DNA of 11,626 nucleotides. Origin: Hondaea fermentalgiana (Eukaryota > Sar > Bigyra > Thraustochytrida > Thraustochytriidae). How positions within the stretch are numbered: position 1 is the first letter of the stretch; every line of letters begins with the position of its first letter. The stretch lies in assembly GCA_014084085.1 (NCBI GenBank), contig NPFB01000022.1, positions 58,041 to 69,666 of the forward strand, read 5' to 3'. This document shows positions 1 through 6,647 of this stretch, in pieces. Below the pieces are notes generated by a model. It was given only the letters and a program-made list of their open reading frames with translations, did no database searches and had not been told where the DNA came from. The translations under genes and the position numbers were made by a program.

Positions 1-405
1 CCGGCTCGCGCGCCGCTCGAGCGCCTCCGACGCCCGCTGCAGGCGGCGGCGGCGCGCTCGTGATCTTCCCGCGCGTCGCCTGCGCAGTTCGTGCACGCGC
101 CGCGACATAAGAACGGGCCGAGCAGCGCGTAAGAGCACGAGCAGAAGAGCTAAGCAGAAGAGCGTAGTAACTAGAGCAAATAGAGCATCACAAGAGCAAA
201 TAGAGAGCAAATAGAGCATCACAAGAGCAGAAGAGCACGACAATAAAAGCATACATAAGAGCACAAGAGCATAAGCATAAGCGCGTAAGAGCGACCTGCG
301 GCAGACCCGCAACGAGACACGCGACGGCGAGGCGCCGCGCGGGAAGCCGCGGCGGCAGGCCAGCGCAGGGGAGCGCAGCGCGGCGCGGCGCAGCGCGGCG
401 CAGAC
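1..405. other. Upstream region of the carrier gene, no gene seen
   Basis: The first ~120 bases are very GC-rich and show no recognisable protein on either strand. From about 131 the + strand becomes purine-rich and repetitive. The frame of the downstream carrier is open back to 289, where a TAA at 286-288 closes it, but it holds no ATG before 406. The stretch is therefore read as promoter plus 5' untranslated sequence. I see no clear TATA box or CCAAT box. Confidence 0.5.
131..290 (+). repeat. Degenerate AAGAGCA-type repeat tract with a 26-bp direct repeat
   Basis: The tract is made of many imperfect copies of words such as AAGAGCA, TAGAGCA and ATAAGCA. Within it a 26-base segment occurs twice without mismatch, at 173-198 and 204-229, with start points 31 bases apart. 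It lies 115-275 bases before the carrier start codon, so it is probably in the promoter or 5' leader. No function can be assigned. Confidence 0.7.
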
Positions 406-1414
406 ATGTTCGCGGGCGTGGTGGCAGGTACGTGCAGGGCGAGGAGGATGAGGATGACCAAGACCAAGGAAGGCTGACGGGCGAGCGCGACGCCGCTGCG
501 TTGCGAGCGACAGGCGCCGTGGAGGCCGCTGTGACGATGCCCATGGAGGTGACAAAGACGCGCCAGCAGTACGGCCGGAATGAGCCCATGCTGGCCTCCA
601 TGCGGCAGGCGGTCGCGGCCTCAGGAGGCATCAGGGGGTTGTACTCGGGTCTCGGCGTGCAGATGCTGCAGAACGCAGGCAAGATCGGCATCCGCTTCGC
701 AGTGTACCAGAACATTCGCGGCAAGCTGTCCGATGACCCAGAGCAAGACAAGTTCCTCTCCGGCTTTGCCGCCGGCGCGACCGAGGCCCTTCTTTGGGTC
801 ACACCCTGCGAGCGGCTCAAAATCCTCAGGATACGCCATGCGCAACTCCCGCCTTCACAACTTTTTGGCACCATTTTCCGCACCGAGGGCATCTCCTCAC
901 TATGGGTTGGCGCCTCGCCGACCTTTGTTCGTGTAAGTCTTTTAACCTTTTGAGCCCCGTGCTCTTTGTTCGTTCATGAATACGTGGTCTCGGACGGACG
1001 CTTTCGAACAGTAACGAGGAACGCAATACTCACGCGCTTATGCCATCATGAATGACATGAAAACGATACGAATAAACGCAGCAAGCCGGAAGCAACGCAT
1101 TTCGCTTCTATGTGTACGAGAGCATTGTGCAAAAGTATTGCGGGGGCAATGCGGCCCTAGGAGGCGCCGCTGTCGGCATTCTCAGCACGATTTTGAACAA
1201 TCCCGTCGACGTGCTCAAGTCCGAAATGCAGGCTTCGAGTGGAAAGCGAAACTTTTCTCAGACGATGAGTTTCCTCGGGTCTGTTGTGCGCGAAAAGGGT
1301 CTCGCGCACATTTTCATCGCTGGCCTCCCCGCGCGCCTCGTCAAGATCGGGGCTGGCCAGGCCGTCATCTTCCAGGTCGTCCAATGGATTTCTGACGATA
1401 ACGCCAAGAAGTAA
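406..1414 (+). CDS. Mitochondrial carrier (SLC25 family), likely di/tricarboxylate-type, three exons
   Basis: The spliced gene joins 406-427, 514-932 and 1082-1414, giving 257 residues. It is an inner-membrane solute carrier with three tandem ~85-residue repeats. Each repeat starts with the family signature P-x-[D/E]-x-x-[K/R]: PMEVTK (17-22), PCERLK (105-110) and PVDVLK (188-193). The paired second-half motifs are also visible, such as GGIRGLYSG near 45-53 and EGISSLWVG near 132-140. The run RQAGSNAFRF across the second splice junction resembles citrate and succinate/fumarate carriers, so a carboxylate substrate is my inference. The exact substrate is not determined. The start is the first in-frame ATG. 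It makes helix 1 begin almost at once, and the protein is some 40 residues shorter than the usual ~300. An unrecognised upstream exon is possible. It is the only gene here that needs introns. Confidence 0.88.
428..513 (+). other. Intron 1 of the carrier gene (86 bp, GT-AG)
   Basis: The donor is GTACGT at 428-433 and the acceptor is ACAG ending at 513. A CTGAC branch-point-like word at 474-478 lies about 36 bases before the acceptor. Splicing splits a Gly codon (phase 1) and restores the helix-1 run GVVAGAVEAAV that carriers need. The length is not a multiple of three, and retention runs into an in-frame TGA within the intron. Confidence 0.85.
933..1081 (+). other. Intron 2 of the carrier gene (149 bp, GT-AG)
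   Basis: The donor is GTAAGT at 933-938 and the acceptor is GCAG ending at 1081. The junction is phase 0, between Arg147 (CGT) and Gln148 (CAA). It rejoins the end of repeat 2 (SPTFVR) to QAGSNAFRFYVYE, the expected order in this family. Without splicing the frame stops at 951-953. Confidence 0.88.
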
Positions 1415-1472
1415 AACGAAAAGGGGAGCATGCAAACTCTCCACCGGAGAGCGAGCGCGCTCCTCTCGTATT

Positions 1473-1476
<4 letters not shown>

Positions 1477-1508
<32 letters not shown>
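1477..1508. repeat. (CT)16 dinucleotide microsatellite
   Basis: An uninterrupted run of 16 CT units lies about 60 bases downstream of the carrier stop codon, probably in the 3' untranslated region. It is a likely length-polymorphic site. On the opposite strand it reads as a GA tract. Confidence 0.95.
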
Positions 1509-1510
<2 letters not shown>

Positions 1511-1566
1511 GCAACTTTAGTGTGCACTCTTTTCGCGGCGCAACGTTTATTATTTTGACTAGAATG

Positions 1567-1623
1567 GACACCGGTGTCTGTCTGCCGTTCTGCTGTGAGC
1601 CCTGCAAGAAGAATCTTTTGCAG
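1567..1623. other. 12-bp palindrome followed by a small hairpin
   Basis: GACACCGGTGTC at 1567-1578 is a perfect palindrome. At 1602-1623 the arms CTGCAA and TTGCAG flank an inner AAG/CTT pairing around a 3-base loop, with one bulged G. Together they could fold in the carrier 3' untranslated RNA, 150-210 bases after the stop. The stem is short and chance is a fair alternative. Confidence 0.45.
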
Positions 1624-1673
1624 AAGGCCAATATCTTTTGCGATTTGCATTCTTCATTTCCAGCGCTCGCGCC

Positions 1674-1694
1674 TATAGCTATAGCTATAGCTAT
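1674..1694. repeat. TATAGC hexanucleotide repeat, 3.5 copies
   Basis: Three perfect TATAGC units plus TAT run from 1674 to 1694, about 300 bases before the DUF389 start codon. The repeat is AT-rich within a GC-rich genome and contains the self-complementary word AGCTATAGCT. It could be a promoter element or simply a microsatellite. Confidence 0.85.
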
Positions 1695-1807
1695 CTAAAT
1701 ATTTCATATCGCTACAGTAGTACACCATATTCTGTTCCGGCTTGGCAGTGCGAGCGAGCACACGAGTGAATCGTCCCAGATCTCCTCAGTACCACCCACG
1801 CCAAAAC

Positions 1808-1840
1808 AAATGGACCCATTCTAGTTAAAAATGGCCCATT
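1808..1840. promoter_or_regulatory. Duplicated AAATGG(A)CCCATT motif upstream of DUF389
   Basis: AAATGGACCCATT (1808-1820) and AAATGGCCCATT (1829-1840) are two near-identical, nearly palindromic words with starts 21 bases apart, about two helical turns. They lie 160-192 bases before the DUF389 ATG. The arrangement is typical of a pair of factor-binding sites, but I know no factor for it, so the regulatory role is inference. Confidence 0.35.
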
Positions 1841-1926
1841 TCCAACGGATACCAAACATGAGGTTCCAACGCCGGCCGAGCCTTTCGACGATCATTGGGT
1901 TCTTCACATCAATCTAATCACTTGAT

Positions 1927-1949
1927 CGCGCGCGCGCGCGTGCGCGCGC
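1927..1949. repeat. CG-alternating (potential Z-DNA) tract before DUF389
   Basis: A purine-pyrimidine alternating run made almost wholly of CG units, broken by one TG, ends 50 bases before the DUF389 start codon. Such tracts can adopt left-handed DNA and affect nucleosome placement. Whether this one does is unknown. A similar tract precedes SEC13. Confidence 0.85.
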
Positions 1950-1999
1950 TTCGAACTGACGCCGAAGCCCAAGGTATATTCAACCACTTGAGCTGAGCC

Positions 2000-3166
2000 A
2001 TGGTGCGCAGCGTGCAGATTCACCTCCCCCGAGACGAGCGCGAACAGGTGGAGAAAGTCATTCGAGCCAATCCCAATGCTCAGCGTCTTCGAACTTTCGC
2101 GACCCTTGAGGCAGACGAGGTCATGATCTCGTTTGTATGCGTCGACAAACACGTGTCCGAGGTCCTCCACGCCCTAGAATCCACAGGTCTCGGGTCCAGC
2201 TTTGGAAGCATTGATATCATTGCGCTCCAATCCACAATTCCGACACTCCAACGTCCTCCTGGCCCGCGAAAACGTTATCGTCTTACCGACCGTCGAACCG
2301 TCCGCGAAATCGAAGACGCCATTCATGCCGGCCTCCATCTGACCTTTGACTACATTTTGTTAACATGCGTCGCTGGCATTATCGCTGCCGTCGGCCTTGT
2401 TACGGACTCTGCCGTGACAGTGGTTGCCTCAATGCTTGTGAGCCCGCTGATGGGCCCAATCCTGGGCGTTGCCTTCGGTATTGCAGTCGGTCGTCGCGAT
2501 CTCGTGCGTCTTGGACTTCGCAATGAACTTTGGGGTATCCTCATCTGCTACATTCTCGGTGCCGCAGTGGGCTGCGTTACGATTCTCTTTTGGCAACCGC
2601 TCGGTATTCCATTCCTCACCCATCTCACGGGCCATCAGTACTTGACAAGTGAGGAGATGGAGTCTCGTGGTCGCGTGCTTTCCATGTTCACTGGCTTTTG
2701 GACGGCCATGCCGTCGGGCATCGGCGTCGCACTAGCCACAACCAATGCGGCCGTGAGTACACTTGTCGGCGTGGCCATTTCCAGCTCGTTGCTTCCGCCT
2801 CTAGTGAATTCTGCAATTTGCATCACTATGGGCGGGATCTACCATCTCGCCCAGGTCGATGCGCAGGGCCGCGACATTCACTTTCTGCGCATTGGCATCT
2901 TCAGTCTCTCTCTCTTTCTCGTCAACTTTGCCACCATTATTGTATTTGCCGTCATCACTTTTCGTATCAAGGGCGTCTCGGGCGCGAATGTGGAGCTGTC
3001 CTTTGCTGGGCTCGTGCATGGGCCCATTCAGGGTCTGAAAAACACCTTCAAGGTCATCCGTGCGCAACGAGGACCATCACCGCAGGATTTGTCGGCAGCG
3101 GTTGGCGTTGGCACCGTGTCAGTCGATGTTGCAAACGATGAACAAATGGCGCAGCTCGCCTGCTGA
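2000..3166 (+). CDS. DUF389 family multi-pass membrane protein
   Basis: This single-exon gene encodes 388 residues. Residues 1-90 form a soluble N-terminal domain (MVRSVQIHLP...). The membrane part shows about six hydrophobic segments near 116-134, 139-163, 177-197, 236-258, 260-281 and 296-321. Two signatures place it in DUF389: VASMLVSPLMGPILG (142-156), and the run from about 239 to 268 with SGIGVALA and VGVAISSSLLPPL. DUF389 proteins are mostly bacterial and archaeal, with scattered eukaryotic members, and their transport or other role is not established. The ATG lies in a strong context (GCCATGG) and an N-terminal methionine fits the domain start. No signal peptide or mitochondrial presequence is evident. 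The C-terminal ~45 residues are non-membrane and not conserved as far as I can tell. I infer a membrane protein of unknown substrate, possibly acquired from prokaryotes long ago. Confidence 0.88.
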   Translation: MVRSVQIHLPRDEREQVEKVIRANPNAQRLRTFATLEADEVMISFVCVDKHVSEVLHALESTGLGSSFGSIDIIALQSTIPTLQRPPGPRKRYRLTDRRTVREIEDAIHAGLHLTFDYILLTCVAGIIAAVGLVTDSAVTVVASMLVSPLMGPILGVAFGIAVGRRDLVRLGLRNELWGILICYILGAAVGCVTILFWQPLGIPFLTHLTGHQYLTSEEMESRGRVLSMFTGFWTAMPSGIGVALATTNAAVSTLVGVAISSSLLPPLVNSAICITMGGIYHLAQVDAQGRDIHFLRIGIFSLSLFLVNFATIIVFAVITFRIKGVSGANVELSFAGLVHGPIQGLKNTFKVIRAQRGPSPQDLSAAVGVGTVSVDVANDEQMAQLAC

Positions 3167-3345
3167 TCATGTCAACGACCAAAGAAGATACGGCAGCTTT
3201 CTTCCGCCCTTTCTTGCTTTTTTTGCAGCTAAAACGTAGTATACTCTCTGTATTGTTGAGTTGTCAAGATGCCAGCGGGCTGTCAGGCCAATGCCAAAGC
3301 AGTATACATTAAAAAAAAATCTATAAAAATGACAATTTACATAAT
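3167..3345. other. Convergent 3' spacer with A-rich tract
   Basis: This 179-bp AT-rich spacer lies between the tail-to-tail DUF389 and AGMO-like genes. ATTAAA at 3308-3313, merged with a nine-A run, could serve as a + strand polyadenylation signal. On the - strand the same segment is T-rich. It probably holds both 3' ends. The word AGTATAC occurs twice, near 3237 and 3301. No gene was found. Confidence 0.45.
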
Positions 3346-4779
3346 TTAGATGGACTTGGACTTAACATCGCTCTTGCTTGCTGAGCCAGCGGCGACGACC
3401 ACCACATCTTTCTCAAATGAGGCCTCCCGCGCAGTGAGCCGCACAGTGATGAACCAAAACAACGCGTCGAGGGCCGCAAAGTATTGCGCATATTCGAGTA
3501 TCTTGTCGAAGCGGTGGTCGCGCAAAGACATCGTGCGCAGCCAGCTCGTAATGCAGAGCAGTACGAGCACACGGCCCGTGTTCAGGTTCGTAGTCAGAGG
3601 TGTAAGACCGTCGAGAAGACGACCGAGAATGCAAAAATTGGCAAAACCCAGGAGCTGTGCGCACATGATTTCGAGCCAGTCAAACTCCGACTCGAGCGAT
3701 AATGTCACGACCGTCAAGAGCATTGCGCCCACCAAGAGATATGCCACGTACAGCTTAAAGGTAAAGGATCTTGTCGAAGTATCGCCATCGAGACGAGTGC
3801 GCGTGTTAGGGCGTGCAGGCCCCCACAACGAGCGTTTCGGCGTTGGAATGGGTTTCAGGATCTCGAGCGGACGAACGACCATCTTGTGCTTGACACGGCG
3901 CTTCGTGAGCAGCGAAAGGTAGAACCGCCAGTCGTGTACCTTGTTCCGCCCAATGTTAGCGAGCATGCGTCGACCGTGCTCCACATTGGCCCAGACCGGG
4001 TCAAAGGTCGTGTATTGTTTCGCAAGTCCGTATGTATCTTTTTGCTCATCCTCAGGGACAAAGGTCCCAAACAAACGGTCATAAACAATGAGCACGCCGC
4101 CATAGTTGCAGTTGCCGGGGGGTCGGTGATGCATGCGATGGTGCGACGGCGTGTTGAAAATGTACTCAATAGGTCCTAGCGAGCCAACAACGGTGGTGTG
4201 AATCCAGAACTGAAACAAGGTATTGAGCGCTTTGTGATGTGCGAAAATAAGTGGCGGTACATAGAGCGCCACAGGGAGCATAAAGATGAACCCATATGCC
4301 GACTGCAGCACGCCTTGACGCAACGCCGTGCCGAGATTATAGTCCTCGCCACTGTGATGCACGGAGTGCCCGATCCAAAGTACGTGATACTCGTGTGCCG
4401 TGCGATGCAGCCAGTAATATCCGAGCTCCACACCGAGGACCGCTGCAACCCAGAGCGTCCAGCTTGCCGGGTCGACTTCGACGATGTGCAAGTGTTCATA
4501 AATAAATGCATAAGCCGCTACGTTGACAAATGTGAACCACGATCCGACGAGCGTCTGCAGAGATCCCAGCAGCACGCTGGCAATGGTATCGTTGACGCGG
4601 TAGACCACCTTGCCCTGCGCCAGGCCCACCAGGAACTCTGCCGCCATCATCAAGACGAAGAGCGGGATTGCGTGCAGCAGGTATGCAGGCACGTGCTCCG
4701 CCTCCGCGTGCTCCGCCATCTCCTGGGGCCCCACGCCGTAGAACATGATGCGCATCGCCTTCGCCGCCTCGACCAGCAT
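3346..4779 (-). CDS. AGMO: Alkylglycerol monooxygenase-like membrane hydroxylase (AGMO/TMEM195 type)
   Basis: The gene encodes 477 residues without introns. It belongs to the fatty-acid hydroxylase superfamily of di-iron membrane enzymes. The iron-binding histidine boxes are HRTAH (125-129), HSVHH (138-142) and HHRMHH (213-218), with a further conserved His at 194. The runs RIMFYGVGPQE (10-20), EDYNLGTALRQ (145-155), FWIHT and NYGGVLIVYDRLFGTF (225-240) match the alkylglycerol monooxygenase branch rather than sterol desaturases. Known members cleave the ether bond of alkylglycerols with O2 and tetrahydrobiopterin, in the endoplasmic reticulum. Hydrophobic segments flank the boxes (35-54, 65-96, 107-123, 156-182), and three more lie in the C-terminal part (343-362, 370-388, 403-414). 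The start is the first in-frame ATG. The frame stays open to 4842 only through a GAGA-type repeat and begins there with GTG. Substrate is inferred from family. Confidence 0.9.
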   Translation of the reverse strand: MLVEAAKAMRIMFYGVGPQEMAEHAEAEHVPAYLLHAIPLFVLMMAAEFLVGLAQGKVVYRVNDTIASVLLGSLQTLVGSWFTFVNVAAYAFIYEHLHIVEVDPASWTLWVAAVLGVELGYYWLHRTAHEYHVLWIGHSVHHSGEDYNLGTALRQGVLQSAYGFIFMLPVALYVPPLIFAHHKALNTLFQFWIHTTVVGSLGPIEYIFNTPSHHRMHHRPPGNCNYGGVLIVYDRLFGTFVPEDEQKDTYGLAKQYTTFDPVWANVEHGRRMLANIGRNKVHDWRFYLSLLTKRRVKHKMVVRPLEILKPIPTPKRSLWGPARPNTRTRLDGDTSTRSFTFKLYVAYLLVGAMLLTVVTLSLESEFDWLEIMCAQLLGFANFCILGRLLDGLTPLTTNLNTGRVLVLLCITSWLRTMSLRDHRFDKILEYAQYFAALDALFWFITVRLTAREASFEKDVVVVAAGSASKSDVKSKSI

Positions 4780-4802
4780 CGTCCTCGGCGCACTTTCTTC
4801 CC

Positions 4803-4869
4803 GCTCTCCTGCTCTCGCTCGCTCTCGCTCGCTCTCGCTCACTCTCGCTTGCTCTCTCGCTCGCTTGCT
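4803..4869 (-). repeat. GAGC/GAGA repeat in the AGMO-like 5' leader
   Basis: On the - strand this reads as imperfect GAGCGAGA units, 24-90 bases upstream of the AGMO-like ATG. It translates in frame as a Ser/Glu/Arg run but holds no ATG, so it is treated as an untranslated leader or core promoter. GA-rich elements of this kind can bind chromatin factors. That role is only a possibility here. Confidence 0.7.
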
Positions 4870-5149
4870 ACCTGCCTGCCTTTTAGCCTGCAGGCCCGGC
4901 TCGTTTCCGTTTTGCGCAAAGCTTGTCGTTTATTTGCTCATTCGCTCGCTCGAATTCGCTTCGGGGCCATCGCAAGGAAGTATTCTGTATTTATCTGCCT
5001 GGACCATCGAGCGCTCGCAACCCCAGGCGTTGCGCAAACTCGCTGCGTCTCGCTTTCGCGCCCGCCTCGTTCTCGTCGCGCCCTTGCTGCGCCTCGCCTC
5101 CGCCGCCGCTGCCACCCCGACTGCAGCGCGGCCCCAAGGTTGGCACGAG

Positions 5150-5176
5150 CACGTGCCGCACGTGCCGCACGTGCCG
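5150..5176. promoter_or_regulatory. Three CACGTG boxes in a (CACGTGCCG)3 array
   Basis: Perfect palindromic CACGTG words lie at 5150-5155, 5159-5164 and 5168-5173, with an exact 9-bp period. CACGTG is the E-box/G-box core recognised by many bHLH and bZIP factors. The array is about 370 bases upstream of the AGMO-like start codon and 1.5 kb before the EEP gene. A further CACGTG lies at 6436-6441, nearer the EEP gene. The regulatory role is inferred from the motif. Confidence 0.5.
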
Positions 5177-5381
5177 CCCACCCTTGTGTCTGCAGCTGCG
5201 CGCTTGGCTTGGTCTCCCCGCCACTCCTGACCCGGCCGCCCTCCTCGGGCTGGCTTGCTTCCTTCCTTCCTCCTCGCGGCTCAGCTCCGCGACGCCCGCG
5301 GACACGCGCGAGACGCCGCCCGCGCCAGCTCCGCGCCTCGCGAAGGCCTCGTGGCCATGGCGGCCGAGGGCGGCAGGGATG

Positions 5382-5446
5382 ACTACGCTGTTGTTGTTGC
5401 CGTCGTTGTCGTTGATGATCATGACGTTGATGATGTGGACGTAGGC
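5382..5446. repeat. GTT/GAT imperfect triplet repeat
   Basis: The + strand holds runs of GTT, GTC, GAT and GAC triplets. In one frame they translate to a Val run followed by an Asp/Val run. This looks like simple-sequence expansion rather than a coding segment, as no flanking domain is present. Confidence 0.6.
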
Positions 5447-5630
5447 CTATGTGCTGATGATGACACGAAGCAGGACCCTTGGGCCGCGAGCGCTCGAGCC
5501 CGCCTCGAACGTACGCACTGCGCACGGCGGCTTTCGGAGCAGCTGCAGCAGCCTGGCACGGCCGGGCTCATCGCATCCCCCTTGGCCGGGTGGCAAACGC
5601 CGGCCACTGCTGTTGGTTGGTGCATTCGAC

Positions 5631-5670
5631 AGACAATGCCAGACAATGCCGGACAATGCCGGACAATGCC
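5631..5670. repeat. 10-bp tandem repeat RGACAATGCC, four copies
   Basis: Copies AGACAATGCC (5631, 5641) and GGACAATGCC (5651, 5661) follow one another with no spacer. They differ only at the first base. A 10-bp period places each copy on the same face of the helix. The core ACAATG resembles the site bound by SOX-type HMG boxes, though whether this organism has such factors is unknown. Confidence 0.9.
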
Positions 5671-5900
5671 GGGTCGCGCTGGGACACTTCGCGCCTCTTC
5701 CGGGACCAGGGACGCGCGGAAGCAAGGGTTGCGAGGACTCGCCCGCTCGATTCCGAGGCCGCGCGAGCCGCCCGCGTCGGCATCATGCGCGAGCGCGGCT
5801 GGCTGCCTGCCTGGCTGCTTGCCTGCAGCTGGCTGCGCTCCTCGCAGTCTCCGCTCCGCGCTGTCGCTCGCAGAACTGATTGTGCAGCGAGGCCAGGAGA

Positions 5901-6041
5901 AGTGAAGTGAAGTGAAGTGAAGTGAAGTGAAAGAAGCGACCCCACGCAACGCAACGCAACACCACGCCACGCTACGCCACGCAGAGCAAAACAAAGCAAA
6001 TCAGATCAGATCAGATCAGAGCAGATCAGATCAGATCAGAG
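5901..6041 (+). repeat. Cluster of 5-bp-period repeats (AGTGA, ACGCA, ATCAG)
   Basis: Six perfect AGTGA units (5901-5930) are followed by ACGCA/CCACGC units (5943-5983). ATCAG units come next (about 5999-6041), in which a 20-base block ending AGAGC is repeated. Three different repeats with a shared 5-bp period lie head to tail within 140 bases. The + strand is rich in A and G and poor in T throughout. Confidence 0.85.
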
Positions 6042-6114
6042 CAAGGCAACGCAAGACGAAGCAAAGCGAACGAAATCGAAGCGAGCTCTCGCTGTCGCGT
6101 GCTCTGCTCTGATT

Positions 6115-6155
6115 CGGTTTGGTCTGGTCTGGCTTGGCGTGGCTTGGCTTGGTTG
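6115..6155 (+). repeat. TGG(T/C)(T/C)T-type T/G-rich repeat
   Basis: Imperfect GGTCT and GGCTT pentamers, again with a 5-bp period, lie on the + strand after the A/G-rich cluster. The base composition switches to T/G-rich here. ATCAGAGCAG at 6015-6024 and CTGCTCTGAT at 6104-6113 are complementary 10-mers that could pair across the switch. Confidence 0.65.
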
Positions 6156-6616
6156 CGAGCTGCCGCTATCTTGCCTTTTCTCCCAGCAGCTCTCAACCCG
6201 ACCCCGCCTCGTCCTCGCCACCATCGCAGCCGCATCGCAGCCAGTCCCGATCGAGCTCCCGACGACCTGCCCGCCTGCAGCGCGCCCGCGACGCCGCGAG
6301 GGCGAGCCGGACGGCCGCGAGAAAGAGGGAGAGGGCGAGAGCGGAGGACGCCGCCGCGCGAGGACGCGCTCGCGGCGGGGCGGAGCAGAGCGCGAGGCGG
6401 CGAGGAGCGAGCTCCAAGGTGACGGAGCACCGCGGCACGTGCGCAATCAGGCAAAAGCACAACAATCAATCAGTCACCTGGCCGATCGAGTGCACGAGGC
6501 AAGGGAGCTCAGTCGCTCGCTCGCGCGACGCAAGCGAGGTGGCTGTAGCGAGCGACCTTCGTCCGTTTTCGTCGGCGTGGTTGCTGAAGTTGTGTTGTGC
6601 AGACAAGTAAGCGAGG

Positions 6617-6647
<31 letters not shown>
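6617..6647 (+). repeat. (AAGC)n tetranucleotide repeat just before the EEP start
   Basis: Seven and a half tandem AAGC units end 33 bases before the ATG of the EEP gene, so they probably lie in its 5' leader. Its position and perfection suggest a length-variable microsatellite. Confidence 0.9.

Larger units (their letters stand above)
1415..1999. other. Spacer between the carrier and DUF389 genes
   Basis: This 585-bp spacer contains the 3' untranslated region of the carrier and presumably the promoter of the DUF389 gene. It is less GC-rich than its surroundings and holds a CT microsatellite, a 12-bp palindrome, a small hairpin, a TATAGC repeat, a duplicated 12-13-bp motif and a CG-alternating tract, listed separately. 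No tRNA-like arms and no plausible small protein were seen. Confidence 0.6.

Noticed and set aside
188..892. Long antisense frame opposite the carrier gene (234 codons)
   Set aside because: It runs antisense to exon 2 and through the purine-rich repeat, shows no domain, and is explained by GC-rich codon bias of the true gene.
4780..4842. N-terminal extension of the AGMO-like protein with a Ser/Glu/Arg run
   Set aside because: It begins at GTG, contains no ATG and comes from a GAGA-type repeat. The family-like N-terminus begins just after the ATG at 4779.
4198..5382. Long + strand frame overlapping the AGMO-like gene start (394 codons)
   Set aside because: It is antisense to conserved histidine-box coding sequence and then crosses repeats. 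The translation is Arg/Ser/Leu-rich low complexity with no family signature.
5631..5670. Possible CRISPR-like array
   Set aside because: Repeats are only 10 bp with no spacers, and the genome is eukaryotic.
5357..5905. Open frame from an ATG in strong context inside the divergent spacer (182 residues, + strand)
   Set aside because: Its translation starts with a Val/Asp run from triplet repeats and continues as Arg/Ala/Pro/Cys-rich sequence that includes the 10-bp repeat. No domain is recognisable, and overlapping frames on both strands are equally open because of GC richness.
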